From NCBI GenBank assembly GCA_046262515.1, contig JBHEMP010000085.1, forward strand, positions 1-6,915: a DNA stretch of 6,915 bases, in the 5' to 3' direction. The stretch comes from JAXDLW01 sp046262515 (GTDB taxonomy: Bacteria > Chloroflexota > Dormibacteria > DASZGP01). The notes under the pieces were generated by a model. It was not told where the DNA came from and did not search any database. It worked only from the letters and a program-made list of their open reading frames with translations. The position numbers were made by a program, and so were the translations under genes. This document shows, one piece after another, positions 1 through 6,155 of the stretch. Each line of letters begins with the position of its first letter. Positions within the stretch are counted from its first letter, which is position 1.

Positions 1-9
1 CCCCAGTCG

Positions 10-23
10 TATAGTGTCCAACC
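10..23 (+). promoter_or_regulatory. Possible -10 box of a leaderless topA promoter
   Basis: TATAGT at 10-15 matches the sigma-70-type -10 consensus at five of six positions and ends 8 bases before the topA ATG at 24. Transcription normally starts 6-7 bases past the -10 box, so the mRNA would begin at or within a base or two of the ATG. No Shine-Dalgarno lies between 1 and 23, which fits a leaderless start. The -35 region lies outside the window and cannot be judged. The same geometry appears before uppS. Inference from a short motif. Confidence 0.4.
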
Positions 24-2465
24 ATGCCAACAGGCAAGTCCGAGGCGGGGACCGCGGGCGCAGCCGGCGGCACCCCGCTCATAATCGTCGAGTCGCCTTC
101 AAAGGCTCGAACCCTGGAACGCTACCTCGGTGGGCGGTTCACGGTTCGCGCCTCTCTTGGGTCTGTCCGCGACCTGCCCAAGAGCGACATGGGCATCGAC
201 GAGCAGCACGCCTTCGACCAGACCTACGTGATCATCCCCGGAAAGGAGAAGACCATCCGCGACCTCAAGGCCGCCGCCAGGAAGGCCAGCCAGGTCCTGC
301 TCGGCACCGACCCGGACCGGGAGGGGGAGGCCATAAGCTGGCACCTCGCTGAGGAACTGAAGCTCAAGGATCCACTTCGTGTCGAGTTCGAAGAGATCAC
401 CCGGGCCGGCGTCGAGAAGGCGCTTCAGTCCCCCCGGCCCATCGACACAGCACTGGTCAACGCCCAGGTTGCCCGCCGCGTCATCGACCGCCTGGTGGGA
501 TACAAGGTCAGCCCGGTCCTGTGGCGCAAGGTCAAGCCAAGTATCTCGGCGGGGCGGGTGCAGTCGGTCGCGGTGCGCCTGGTCTGCGAGCGCGAGGCTG
601 AGATCGAGGCCTTTAACTCCCGTGAATACTGGACCATCGAGGTGGACCTCGAGCACGAGACCAAGAAGCCCTCCTTCACCGCTCGCCTCCTGACCCGGCG
701 CCCGGCCTCGGGCGACCCCGAGGAGAACACCGAGGAGACCAGCGGCGAGGAATCAGGGGGACGGCCCGAACTCGCCGACGAGACCTCTGCCCAGGCCGCC
801 GTGGAGCGGCTGCGCACGGCGGCATACAGCGTGGCTTCGGTCGATCAGCGCGAGCGTTCCAGCAACCCGCGCCCACCCTACGAGACCAGCACCCTGCAGC
901 AGGACGCCTCGACCCGGCTCGGCTTCAACCCGCGCCGCGCCATGCAGGTGGCGCAGCAGCTCTACGAGGGAGTGGACCTGGGCGCCGAGGGTAGCGCGGG
1001 CCTGATCACATACATGCGAACCGACGACACGCGCATCAGCGACGAGGCGGTGGCCGCCACCCGCGGTTTTGTCACCAGCAAGTTCGGCGCCACCTACTCG
1101 GTGTCGCGCGCCTGGGGCAAGAAGGGAAGCAGGGGGCCAAAGGGCAAGGCGGCCGCCGTGGAGGCCCAGAGTGCGCACGAGGCAATTCGGCCGACGGACG
1201 TCAGCCGCACGCCGGAGTCCGTTGCTCCACACCTCAGCTCCGAGCAGCTGCGGTTGTACACGCTGGTCTGGCGGCGGTTCGTGGCCAGCCAGATGGCGCC
1301 GGCCCGCTATGACACCACGCGGGTTGACATCGAAGCCGGGGACCTTGTGCTTCGGGCGAATGGCTCAATCCGGCGCTTCGATGGCTTTGAAAGGGTCTGG
1401 GAGCGCGAGGCATCGGACGACAGCGGGATCCCCGACGTAGCCCAGGGCGATGCCCTCGGTCTGCTCGACATCCGCAGTGAGCAGCACTTCACCCAGCCGC
1501 CCCCGCGGTTCAGCGAAGCGTCATTGATCAAGGAGCTGGAGGAGCGTGGCATCGGCCGGCCGTCCACGTACGCGCCGACCATCGAAACGATCGTGAAGCG
1601 CGTATACGTCAAGCTGGTCGAGCGCCGCCTCCACCCGACCCCCCTGGGCAAGGCGGTCAACACCTTCCTCGTCAGCAATTTCGGGAAGCTACTGGAGTAC
1701 GACTTCACGGCCAACATGGAGACCGACCTCGACCTGATCGAAAAGGGCACGGCGTGGGTGCCCTTCATGCAGCAGTTCAACGACCAGCTCGACGGGTGGC
1801 TCGGTAGCGCCCGCGAGGCCGACCCCGTGCGCCCGACCGCCGAGCGTACCGGGGAGTCCTGCCCGAAGTGTGGCGAGGGGGAACTGGTCAAGCGGGAGGG
1901 GCGTTACGGTGAGTTTGTCGGCTGTGGCCGATACCCGGAGTGCGACTACATCAAGGATCGTGAGGAGAGAAAGCCCCCTGAGGAGACAGGCCGGCCATGT
2001 CCCGAATGTGGCAAGCCCCTGGTGGTCCGGCAGAGCCGCCGCGGACCGTTTGTGGGCTGTTCGGGATACCCCACCTGCCGCTTCATTGAGAAGGCGGAGG
2101 GCGACACGCGCCCACAGGCCGAGACCCTCGACCGTAACTGCCCTCGATGCGAGCGGCCCCTTGTCCGCCGGCAGAGCAGGCGCGGACCGTTCGTGGGCTG
2201 CTCCGGCTATCCCGACTGCAAGTTCATTGAGAAGGCTGAACCCGGCACGGCGGAGAAGGTCGAACGCCCGCCGCTTCAGCTCCTCGACGAGGCCTGCGAG
2301 GTATGCGGCAAACCCATGACCATGCGCCAGGGCCGATTCGGCGAGTTCAAATCCTGCAGCGACTACCCGAAATGCAAGGGGCCGGGCAGGGGTCCGGCGA
2401 AGCCATCTCCGGCGGCCAAGAAACCGACCGCGCGCAAGGCCAGGAAGCCCGCCGGGGCCCGCTAG
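24..2465 (+). CDS. topA: DNA topoisomerase I (type IA)
   Basis: This enzyme relaxes negatively supercoiled DNA in the cytoplasm by cutting one strand through a 5'-phosphotyrosine link and passing the other strand. The 813-residue protein begins with a Toprim domain: VESPSKA with Glu23, and DPDREGE with Asp96, Asp98 and Glu100 for Mg2+ binding. SAGRVQS starts at residue 175, and the catalytic tyrosine is Tyr330 in LITYMRTD. SAHEAIRPTD and GIGRPSTYAPTI follow. An acidic, low-complexity insert sits near residues 225-262. The C-terminus carries four C4 zinc ribbons starting at Cys613, Cys659, Cys706 and Cys758, then a Lys/Pro/Arg-rich tail of about 28 residues. Length is close to the usual 700-865. 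The start is fixed by an in-frame TAG at 12-14 and the first ATG at 24; the 18 residues ahead of the conserved LIIVESP are poorly conserved in character. The gene is complete, with no frameshift. Confidence 0.98.
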   Translation: MPTGKSEAGTAGAAGGTPLIIVESPSKARTLERYLGGRFTVRASLGSVRDLPKSDMGIDEQHAFDQTYVIIPGKEKTIRDLKAAARKASQVLLGTDPDREGEAISWHLAEELKLKDPLRVEFEEITRAGVEKALQSPRPIDTALVNAQVARRVIDRLVGYKVSPVLWRKVKPSISAGRVQSVAVRLVCEREAEIEAFNSREYWTIEVDLEHETKKPSFTARLLTRRPASGDPEENTEETSGEESGGRPELADETSAQAAVERLRTAAYSVASVDQRERSSNPRPPYETSTLQQDASTRLGFNPRRAMQVAQQLYEGVDLGAEGSAGLITYMRTDDTRISDEAVAATRGFVTSKFGATYSVSRAWGKKGSRGPKGKAAAVEAQSAHEAIRPTDVSRTPESVAPHLSSEQLRLYTLVWRRFVASQMAPARYDTTRVDIEAGDLVLRANGSIRRFDGFERVWEREASDDSGIPDVAQGDALGLLDIRSEQHFTQPPPRFSEASLIKELEERGIGRPSTYAPTIETIVKRVYVKLVERRLHPTPLGKAVNTFLVSNFGKLLEYDFTANMETDLDLIEKGTAWVPFMQQFNDQLDGWLGSAREADPVRPTAERTGESCPKCGEGELVKREGRYGEFVGCGRYPECDYIKDREERKPPEETGRPCPECGKPLVVRQSRRGPFVGCSGYPTCRFIEKAEGDTRPQAETLDRNCPRCERPLVRRQSRRGPFVGCSGYPDCKFIEKAEPGTAEKVERPPLQLLDEACEVCGKPMTMRQGRFGEFKSCSDYPKCKGPGRGPAKPSPAAKKPTARKARKPAGAR
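2028..2240 (+). repeat. Duplicated zinc-ribbon segment within topA
   Basis: Two 72-base copies, 2028-2099 and 2169-2240, lie exactly 141 bases (47 codons) apart. They encode the second half of zinc ribbons 2 and 3. By my count 58 of 72 bases and 22 of 24 residues agree; both copies share RQSRRGPFVGCSGYP and FIEKAE. Most differences are at third positions, so the duplication is not brand new and the protein sequence has been held constant. Ribbons 1 and 4 have the same fold pattern but are much less similar. Confidence 0.85.
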
Positions 2466-2484
2466 CCGGTCGGCCAGAGTGCCC

Positions 2485-2790
2485 ATGCCCGACGAGCGTG
2501 ACGACGCCTCAACGCCCCCCGACCCGGTGCCCCTGGAAGTGCCCCTGGAGGATCAACTCAAAAACCTTCCGGCTATCGAGTACCCGGGAAATGACAACCG
2601 AGCCTTTGAGGACTGGACGGCCGAGCGCCGTCGCCACCGGCTTCGCATCGAGGTTTTCGGTGCCGCCCTCCTGCTGATCGCGGGGGGCGCCGGCCTGGCG
2701 GTCACCCACCGACCGGCGTTTTTGGTCATCGGTGTCTTCGCCGCTCTGGCTGTGGGCGCGTACGAGTTCCTCGTGAACTCCTTCGAGTAG
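2485..2790 (+). CDS. Small two-helix membrane protein, unknown function
   Basis: I do not recognise this protein. From ATG 2485 it has 101 residues; a GTG at 2479 would add two residues, and neither has a clear Shine-Dalgarno, so coupling to topA translation is plausible. The N-terminal half (about 45 residues) is hydrophilic and rich in Asp, Glu and Pro. A basic cluster, ERRRHRLR, precedes a hydrophobic stretch at about residues 55-73, then a short THRP turn and a second stretch at about 78-97, ending in NSFE. By the positive-inside rule both ends should face the cytoplasm. A 12-base tandem repeat (2527-2538 and 2539-2550, 11 of 12 identical) encodes VPLE twice. The gene starts 19 bases after the topA stop and is probably co-transcribed with it; the following rpsB has its own likely promoter. 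A coding call is supported by position, composition and membrane topology only. Confidence 0.72.
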   Translation: MPDERDDASTPPDPVPLEVPLEDQLKNLPAIEYPGNDNRAFEDWTAERRRHRLRIEVFGAALLLIAGGAGLAVTHRPAFLVIGVFAALAVGAYEFLVNSFE

Positions 2791-2811
2791 CCCGAGCTCC
2801 TCTCCTATACT
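2783..2811 (+). promoter_or_regulatory. Likely promoter of the rpsB operon
   Basis: TATACT at 2806-2811 matches the -10 consensus at five of six positions in otherwise GC-rich DNA. Seventeen bases upstream lies TCGAGT (2783-2788), a weak -35 match (three of six) that overlaps the stop codon of the small membrane gene. Transcription would start near 2818, giving a leader of about 126 bases before rpsB. The -10 is convincing, the -35 is not. Confidence 0.45.
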
Positions 2812-2943
2812 TGCTGCGCCTCGCCCTCGCGAGGACAACACACGCCGGGACCGCGGGCAACCGCGGCGACGGGGCGCTGGTGCTCGGTGGTTCACCGGGT
2901 CGCGACCCCTGGTCTGGCGGCGGAAGACAACCAGGAGGTACTC
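2812..2943 (+). promoter_or_regulatory. Structured rpsB leader with three hairpins
   Basis: Three compact inverted repeats sit in the untranslated leader. CCTCGC (2819-2824) pairs with GCGAGG (2829-2834) around CCTC, starting almost at the predicted transcript 5' end. CCGCGG (2851-2856) pairs with CCGCGG (2861-2866) around GCAA, a GNRA-type tetraloop. GGGTCGCGACCC (2897-2908) is a perfect 12-base palindrome. The Shine-Dalgarno AGGAGG is at 2933-2938, five bases before the ATG. Leaders of rpsB-tsf operons are known in some bacteria to bind S2 and repress translation; whether this one does so is inference. No Rfam-type rpsB leader was recognised by eye. Confidence 0.4.
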
Positions 2944-3912
2944 ATGGCTGCGGTGACGCTGAAGCAGCTGCTGGAGGCCGGTGTCCACTTTGGCCACCAG
3001 ACCAGCCGCTGGAACCCCAAGATGAACCCGTACATTTTCACGGCGCGCAACGGCATCCACATAATCGACCTCGCCCAGACGGTCAACCTGCTCGAGACCA
3101 CCTGCAAGTGGGTGTCCCAGGAGGTGGCGGGGGGCGGTAGCGTGCTCTTTGTCGGCACCAAGAAGCAGGCCCAGGGGATCATCGAAGAAGAGGCCAGGAA
3201 GAGCGGCCAGCACTTCGTCAACCATCGCTGGATGGGCGGTATGCTCACCAACTTCTCGGTCATGCAGCAGCGCTTTAACCGCATGAAGGCGCTGCGCGAG
3301 ATGCGCGACGCCGGGCAGTTCGAGCAGATGAGCAAGAAGGAGGCCGCGAAGCTGGAGGATGAGCTCGAGAAGCTGGAGCGAAACTTCGGCGGTATGTCGG
3401 AGCTTCGACGCCTGCCATCGGCGGTATACGTGGTCGACCCGAAAAAGGAGCACATCGCGGTCACCGAGGCGCGAAGGTTGAAGATCCCGGTGATCGCGAT
3501 CACCGATACCAACTGCGACCCCGAGTTGATCGACTACGTGGTACCCGGCAACGACGACGCCATTCGTGCCGTCCGCCTGATCAGCGGGCGCATCGCGGAG
3601 GCCTGCATCGAAGGCCGTGCGTCGCGCCCCCAGGACAATGATGAGGAAGGCGCTGAAGGCCCGTCTGTGGCCCCCGAGCCGGATGCCGTCAAGGCCGCTG
3701 TGGCAGCCGCCACGGCACCCGAGGCGACGGCCGAGGCACCCGCCGTCGCTGAGGAGGAGCTGGTTGATGCCCCGCCTGCGGCCGATGAGGCCGCCGTGCC
3801 CGAGGCCGACAGCGACGACGAGGTCAAACCCGAGCCCGAGGTCGACGAGGAGGAGTTTGCCAAGGAACTCGAGGGCCTGGACGAGCAGGACAAGATGATG
3901 GGGGACGCCTGA
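2944..3912 (+). CDS. rpsB: 30S ribosomal protein S2 with acidic C-terminal extension
   Basis: S2 is a small-subunit protein that joins late and helps hold bS1 and the Shine-Dalgarno region of the 30S platform. The 322-residue protein starts MAAVTLKQLLEAGVHFGHQ and shows WNPKMNPYIF, HRWMGGMLTNF (from residue 94), the charged coiled-coil hairpin near residues 120-150, and the conserved RRLPSAVYVVDP, IPVIAITDTNCDP and IDYVVPGNDDA. The ATG at 2944 was chosen over an upstream GTG at 2887 because AGGAGG sits five bases before it and the protein matches the family from that point. The family core ends around residue 228; the remaining 95 residues are an Ala/Pro/Glu/Asp-rich tail that is probably disordered, making the protein well above the usual 230-260. 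It is first in the operon with tsf, three bases ahead of it. Confidence 0.98.
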   Translation: MAAVTLKQLLEAGVHFGHQTSRWNPKMNPYIFTARNGIHIIDLAQTVNLLETTCKWVSQEVAGGGSVLFVGTKKQAQGIIEEEARKSGQHFVNHRWMGGMLTNFSVMQQRFNRMKALREMRDAGQFEQMSKKEAAKLEDELEKLERNFGGMSELRRLPSAVYVVDPKKEHIAVTEARRLKIPVIAITDTNCDPELIDYVVPGNDDAIRAVRLISGRIAEACIEGRASRPQDNDEEGAEGPSVAPEPDAVKAAVAAATAPEATAEAPAVAEEELVDAPPAADEAAVPEADSDDEVKPEPEVDEEEFAKELEGLDEQDKMMGDA

Positions 3913-3915
3913 CTC

Positions 3916-4566
3916 ATGCCTGAAGTGACAGTGGCCCTGATCAAAGAGCTCCGCGACGCGACCAACGCCGGGATGATGGATTCCAAGAAGGCGCTGGAGG
4001 CCAACGACGGCAACATCGAGGCGGCCAAGGACTGGCTGCGGCAGAAGGGCATCACCAAGGCCGCGGAGCGCGCGGGCCGCGCGACCGGTGCCGGCGTCGT
4101 TGCCACCTACGTCCACAAGCCGACCGCCGAGGGCTCACAGTGGGCCGGCTCGGTGGGCGTCCTCGTCGAGGTGAACAGCGAGTCCGACTTCGTCGCGCGC
4201 ACCGACATCTTCCAGGACCTGGCGCGGGAGCTCGCGCTGCAGGTCGCCGGCGGGTCGCCACTCTACGTGCGGCGCGAGGAGGTTCCTGCCGCGGAGGTCG
4301 AGCACGAGCGCCAGGTGGCCATGTCGCAGGCGAAGGAGCAGGGCAAGGAGAAGTTCGCCGACAAGATGGTCGAGGGCAAGCTCAACTCCTACTACGGCGA
4401 GATTTGCCTGCTCGAGCAGACCTACCTCAAGGATCCATCCAAAAAGGTCAAGGATTTGGTCGCAGACGCCACCGCCCAGCTGAAGGAGAACATCGTCGTC
4501 TCGCGTTTCGTTCGCTTCGAAGTGGGCCAGGGGCCGTCGGTCGACGCGACCGCCGCCGAGGGCTGA
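3916..4566 (+). CDS. tsf: Translation elongation factor Ts
   Basis: EF-Ts exchanges GDP for GTP on EF-Tu in the cytoplasm. The 216-residue protein has an N-terminal UBA-like module with LRDATNAGMMDSKKAL at residues 12-27, followed by the core with VEVNSESDFVA at 84-94; SDF stands where many members have TDF, the segment that displaces Mg2+ in EF-Tu. The C-terminal KDPSKKVKDL and ENIVVSRFVRFEVG signatures are present. Length is that of the short form found in Thermus and cyanobacteria-like lineages rather than the longer E. coli form (about 283), so one core subdomain is reduced. The ATG lies three bases after the rpsB TGA with only a weak purine stretch (GGGGGA, about ten bases upstream), which suggests translational coupling to rpsB. 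Confidence 0.98.
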   Translation: MPEVTVALIKELRDATNAGMMDSKKALEANDGNIEAAKDWLRQKGITKAAERAGRATGAGVVATYVHKPTAEGSQWAGSVGVLVEVNSESDFVARTDIFQDLARELALQVAGGSPLYVRREEVPAAEVEHERQVAMSQAKEQGKEKFADKMVEGKLNSYYGEICLLEQTYLKDPSKKVKDLVADATAQLKENIVVSRFVRFEVGQGPSVDATAAEG

Positions 4567-4577
4567 GGCAAAACGCC

Positions 4578-5312
4578 GTGAGCGAGGGGACCGCGCCGGC
4601 ACCGAAGTACCGGCGCATTCTTCTCAAGCTTGGTGGTGAGTCCCTCGTAGGGCCCAACGGCAGCGGCATCGATCCCGAAAGGGTGGCGACGGTCGCGCGC
4701 CAGGTCAGCCGGGTGCGCGAGCACCGCGTGGAGACGGCGGTGGTAATTGGCGGCGGCAATATCTTCCGCGGGTCAACCGGGGGTGAGGGTGGGATCGACC
4801 GGACCCAGGGCGACTACATGGGCATGCTGGCCACGGTCATAAACGCCCTCGCGCTGCAGGATTCGCTGGAGAAGATCGGGGTGCCGACGCGGGTGCAATC
4901 GGCCATCAGCATGGCGCAGGTGGCCGAGCCATACATCCGCCGGCGGGCCGTCAGGCACTTGGAGAAGGGGCGCGTGATCATACTCGCCGCGGGGACGGGC
5001 AACCCCTACTTCACGACGGACACCACGGCGGCGCTCCGCGGGGTCGAACTGAACGCCGAGGTCATCCTCAAGGCCACCAAGGTGGATGGCATCTACAGCG
5101 CCGACCCCCTCGTCGACCCCGGCGCCGAGCGCTACCGCAGCCTCAGCTACCTGGAGGTGATCAACCAGGGGCTGACGGTCATGGATTCGACGGCCATCAC
5201 GATGTGCATGGACAACAACCTGCCGATCATCGTTTTCGATCTCTTCCAGGAGGGCAACGTGGAGAAGGTCGTCCTGGGCGAGGAGATCGGCACCCTGGTC
5301 TACGGACGCTGA
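4578..5312 (+). CDS. pyrH: UMP kinase
   Basis: This kinase converts UMP plus ATP to UDP plus ADP, the shared step toward UTP and CTP, as a cytoplasmic hexamer of the amino acid kinase fold. The 244-residue protein shows RRILLKLGGESL (Lys17), VIGGGNIFRG (56-65), GDYMGMLATVINALALQD, the TGNPYFTTD substrate loop (140-148) and KATKVDGIYSADP. The reading frame is open far upstream into tsf, but homology begins near residue 11, and GTG 4578 follows GAGG at 4565-4568, which overlaps the tsf stop codon; I therefore take GTG as the start. About ten extra residues precede the conserved core. It lies 11 bases after tsf and 12 before frr, in the usual order. Confidence 0.97.
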   Translation: MSEGTAPAPKYRRILLKLGGESLVGPNGSGIDPERVATVARQVSRVREHRVETAVVIGGGNIFRGSTGGEGGIDRTQGDYMGMLATVINALALQDSLEKIGVPTRVQSAISMAQVAEPYIRRRAVRHLEKGRVIILAAGTGNPYFTTDTTAALRGVELNAEVILKATKVDGIYSADPLVDPGAERYRSLSYLEVINQGLTVMDSTAITMCMDNNLPIIVFDLFQEGNVEKVVLGEEIGTLVYGR

Positions 5313-5324
5313 GGAGGCATCGAC

Positions 5325-5882
5325 ATGATCGACGATCTGATCCGGGAGGCTGAGTCGAAGATGCACAAGACGCTCGACTCCCTAGAGCGGGAGTTGAGCA
5401 CGGTCCGCACAGGCAGAGCCGTCCCCGGCCTGGTCGAACGGGTCGTGGTGGACTACTACGGGGCTGCCACCCCGCTGCAGCAGCTGGCCCAGATCCACGC
5501 CCCGGAGGCCCGGCTGCTGGTCATCGCCCCGTATGACCGCGGCGCCATCCAGTCGATCGAAAAGGCCCTGTCGCGGTCGGAGCTGGGACTGAATCCCTCC
5601 AATGACGGGCAGGTCATCCGCATCCCCTTCGCCCCCCTCACCGAGGATCGCCGCCGCGAACTGGTGAAGGTGATCAAGCACAAGGTCGAAGAGGCGCGCG
5701 TTTCGATCCGCAATATCCGCCGCGACGAGCAGCACGGGATCAACGAGTTTGAAAAAGAGGGCCTGGTCTCGCAGGACGAGGCCAAGCGCGGCCTGGAGCA
5801 TCTACAGAAGGTGACCGATCGGTTCATCCGCACCGCCGACGAGGTCGGCGCCCGGAAGGAAACCGACATCATGGCCGTCTAG
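5325..5882 (+). CDS. frr: Ribosome recycling factor
   Basis: RRF, with EF-G, splits the 70S ribosome after termination so subunits can be reused. The 185-residue protein has the usual length and the two-domain layout: helix-rich domain I interrupted by a small beta domain II at about residues 31-104. Signatures are LSTVRTGRA (24-32), DYYGAATPLQQLA, the LTEDRRRELVK hinge region, and ARVSIRNIRRD (124-134), whose Arg132 corresponds to the residue critical in E. coli. The ATG has a strong Shine-Dalgarno, GAGGAGG at 5311-5317, seven bases away; it overlaps the pyrH TGA, so pyrH termination and frr initiation occur at one site. It is the last gene before a long non-coding gap. Confidence 0.98.
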   Translation: MIDDLIREAESKMHKTLDSLERELSTVRTGRAVPGLVERVVVDYYGAATPLQQLAQIHAPEARLLVIAPYDRGAIQSIEKALSRSELGLNPSNDGQVIRIPFAPLTEDRRRELVKVIKHKVEEARVSIRNIRRDEQHGINEFEKEGLVSQDEAKRGLEHLQKVTDRFIRTADEVGARKETDIMAV

Positions 5883-5903
5883 GTTGTACTTCCGAGATGA
5901 AGC

Positions 5904-5934
5904 GACAGGGAGCGCACCAGGCGCGGGTCCTGTC
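5904..5934 (+). other. Hairpin just downstream of frr
   Basis: GACAGG (5904-5909) pairs with CCTGTC (5929-5934), and inside it GCGC (5912-5915) pairs with GCGC (5921-5924) around an ACCAG loop, with a small asymmetric internal loop. No T-tract follows. It may protect the 3' end of the operon mRNA or be part of the terminator region. Confidence 0.35.
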
Positions 5935-5962
5935 ACTCCCGGCACAACCCATGTCGCCGGTC

Positions 5963-6011
5963 GGGGCGGAGTTATCGCGGAAAGCCCCTGGCGGGGCTTC
6001 CTCGCCGCCCC
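5963..6011 (+). terminator. Nested hairpin, possible U-poor terminator of the rpsB-frr operon
   Basis: The inner hairpin is GGAAAGCCCC (5979-5988) with GGGGCTTCC (5993-6001): nine pairs, one bulged A, TGGC loop. An outer seven-pair stem, GGGGCGG (5963-5969) with CCGCCCC (6005-6011), encloses it. The position 80 bases after frr suits operon termination, but there is no U-run after either stem, so a classical Rho-independent terminator is not shown. It could also be an mRNA 3' stabiliser. Confidence 0.4.
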
Positions 6012-6155
6012 TCGAAACTGCGCGCGCCCGTCCTGTAAGTAGCCTTAGTCAATCCGTCCTGCGTGCTCGTTACGCCGCGACACGAGTTGCGCCGGGAGCG
6101 CCCCCCCCGCCTATGCGATCCCTGCATCCACCGCGGAACGGCTGATTTGTCTTCA

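Noticed and set aside
1689..2486. A 265-codon open frame on the - strand over the 3' end of topA
   Set aside because: It is a shadow of the conserved topA zinc-ribbon region, with no Shine-Dalgarno and a low-complexity Leu/Ala/Arg product.
2887..2943. An upstream GTG start for rpsB giving 19 extra residues
   Set aside because: It lacks a Shine-Dalgarno, the extra residues do not match S2, and AGGAGG is placed correctly for the ATG at 2944.
2509..4116. A 535-codon open frame on the - strand spanning the small membrane gene, rpsB and part of tsf
   Set aside because: It is the mirror of well-supported genes on the + strand. Long antisense frames are expected in GC-rich coding DNA, and its product is Leu/Gly/Arg/His-rich with no family motif.
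5897..6145. An 82-codon open frame on the + strand after frr
   Set aside because: It has no Shine-Dalgarno, runs through the hairpins and a C8 run, and encodes an Arg/Pro/Ser/Ala-rich product of no recognisable kind.
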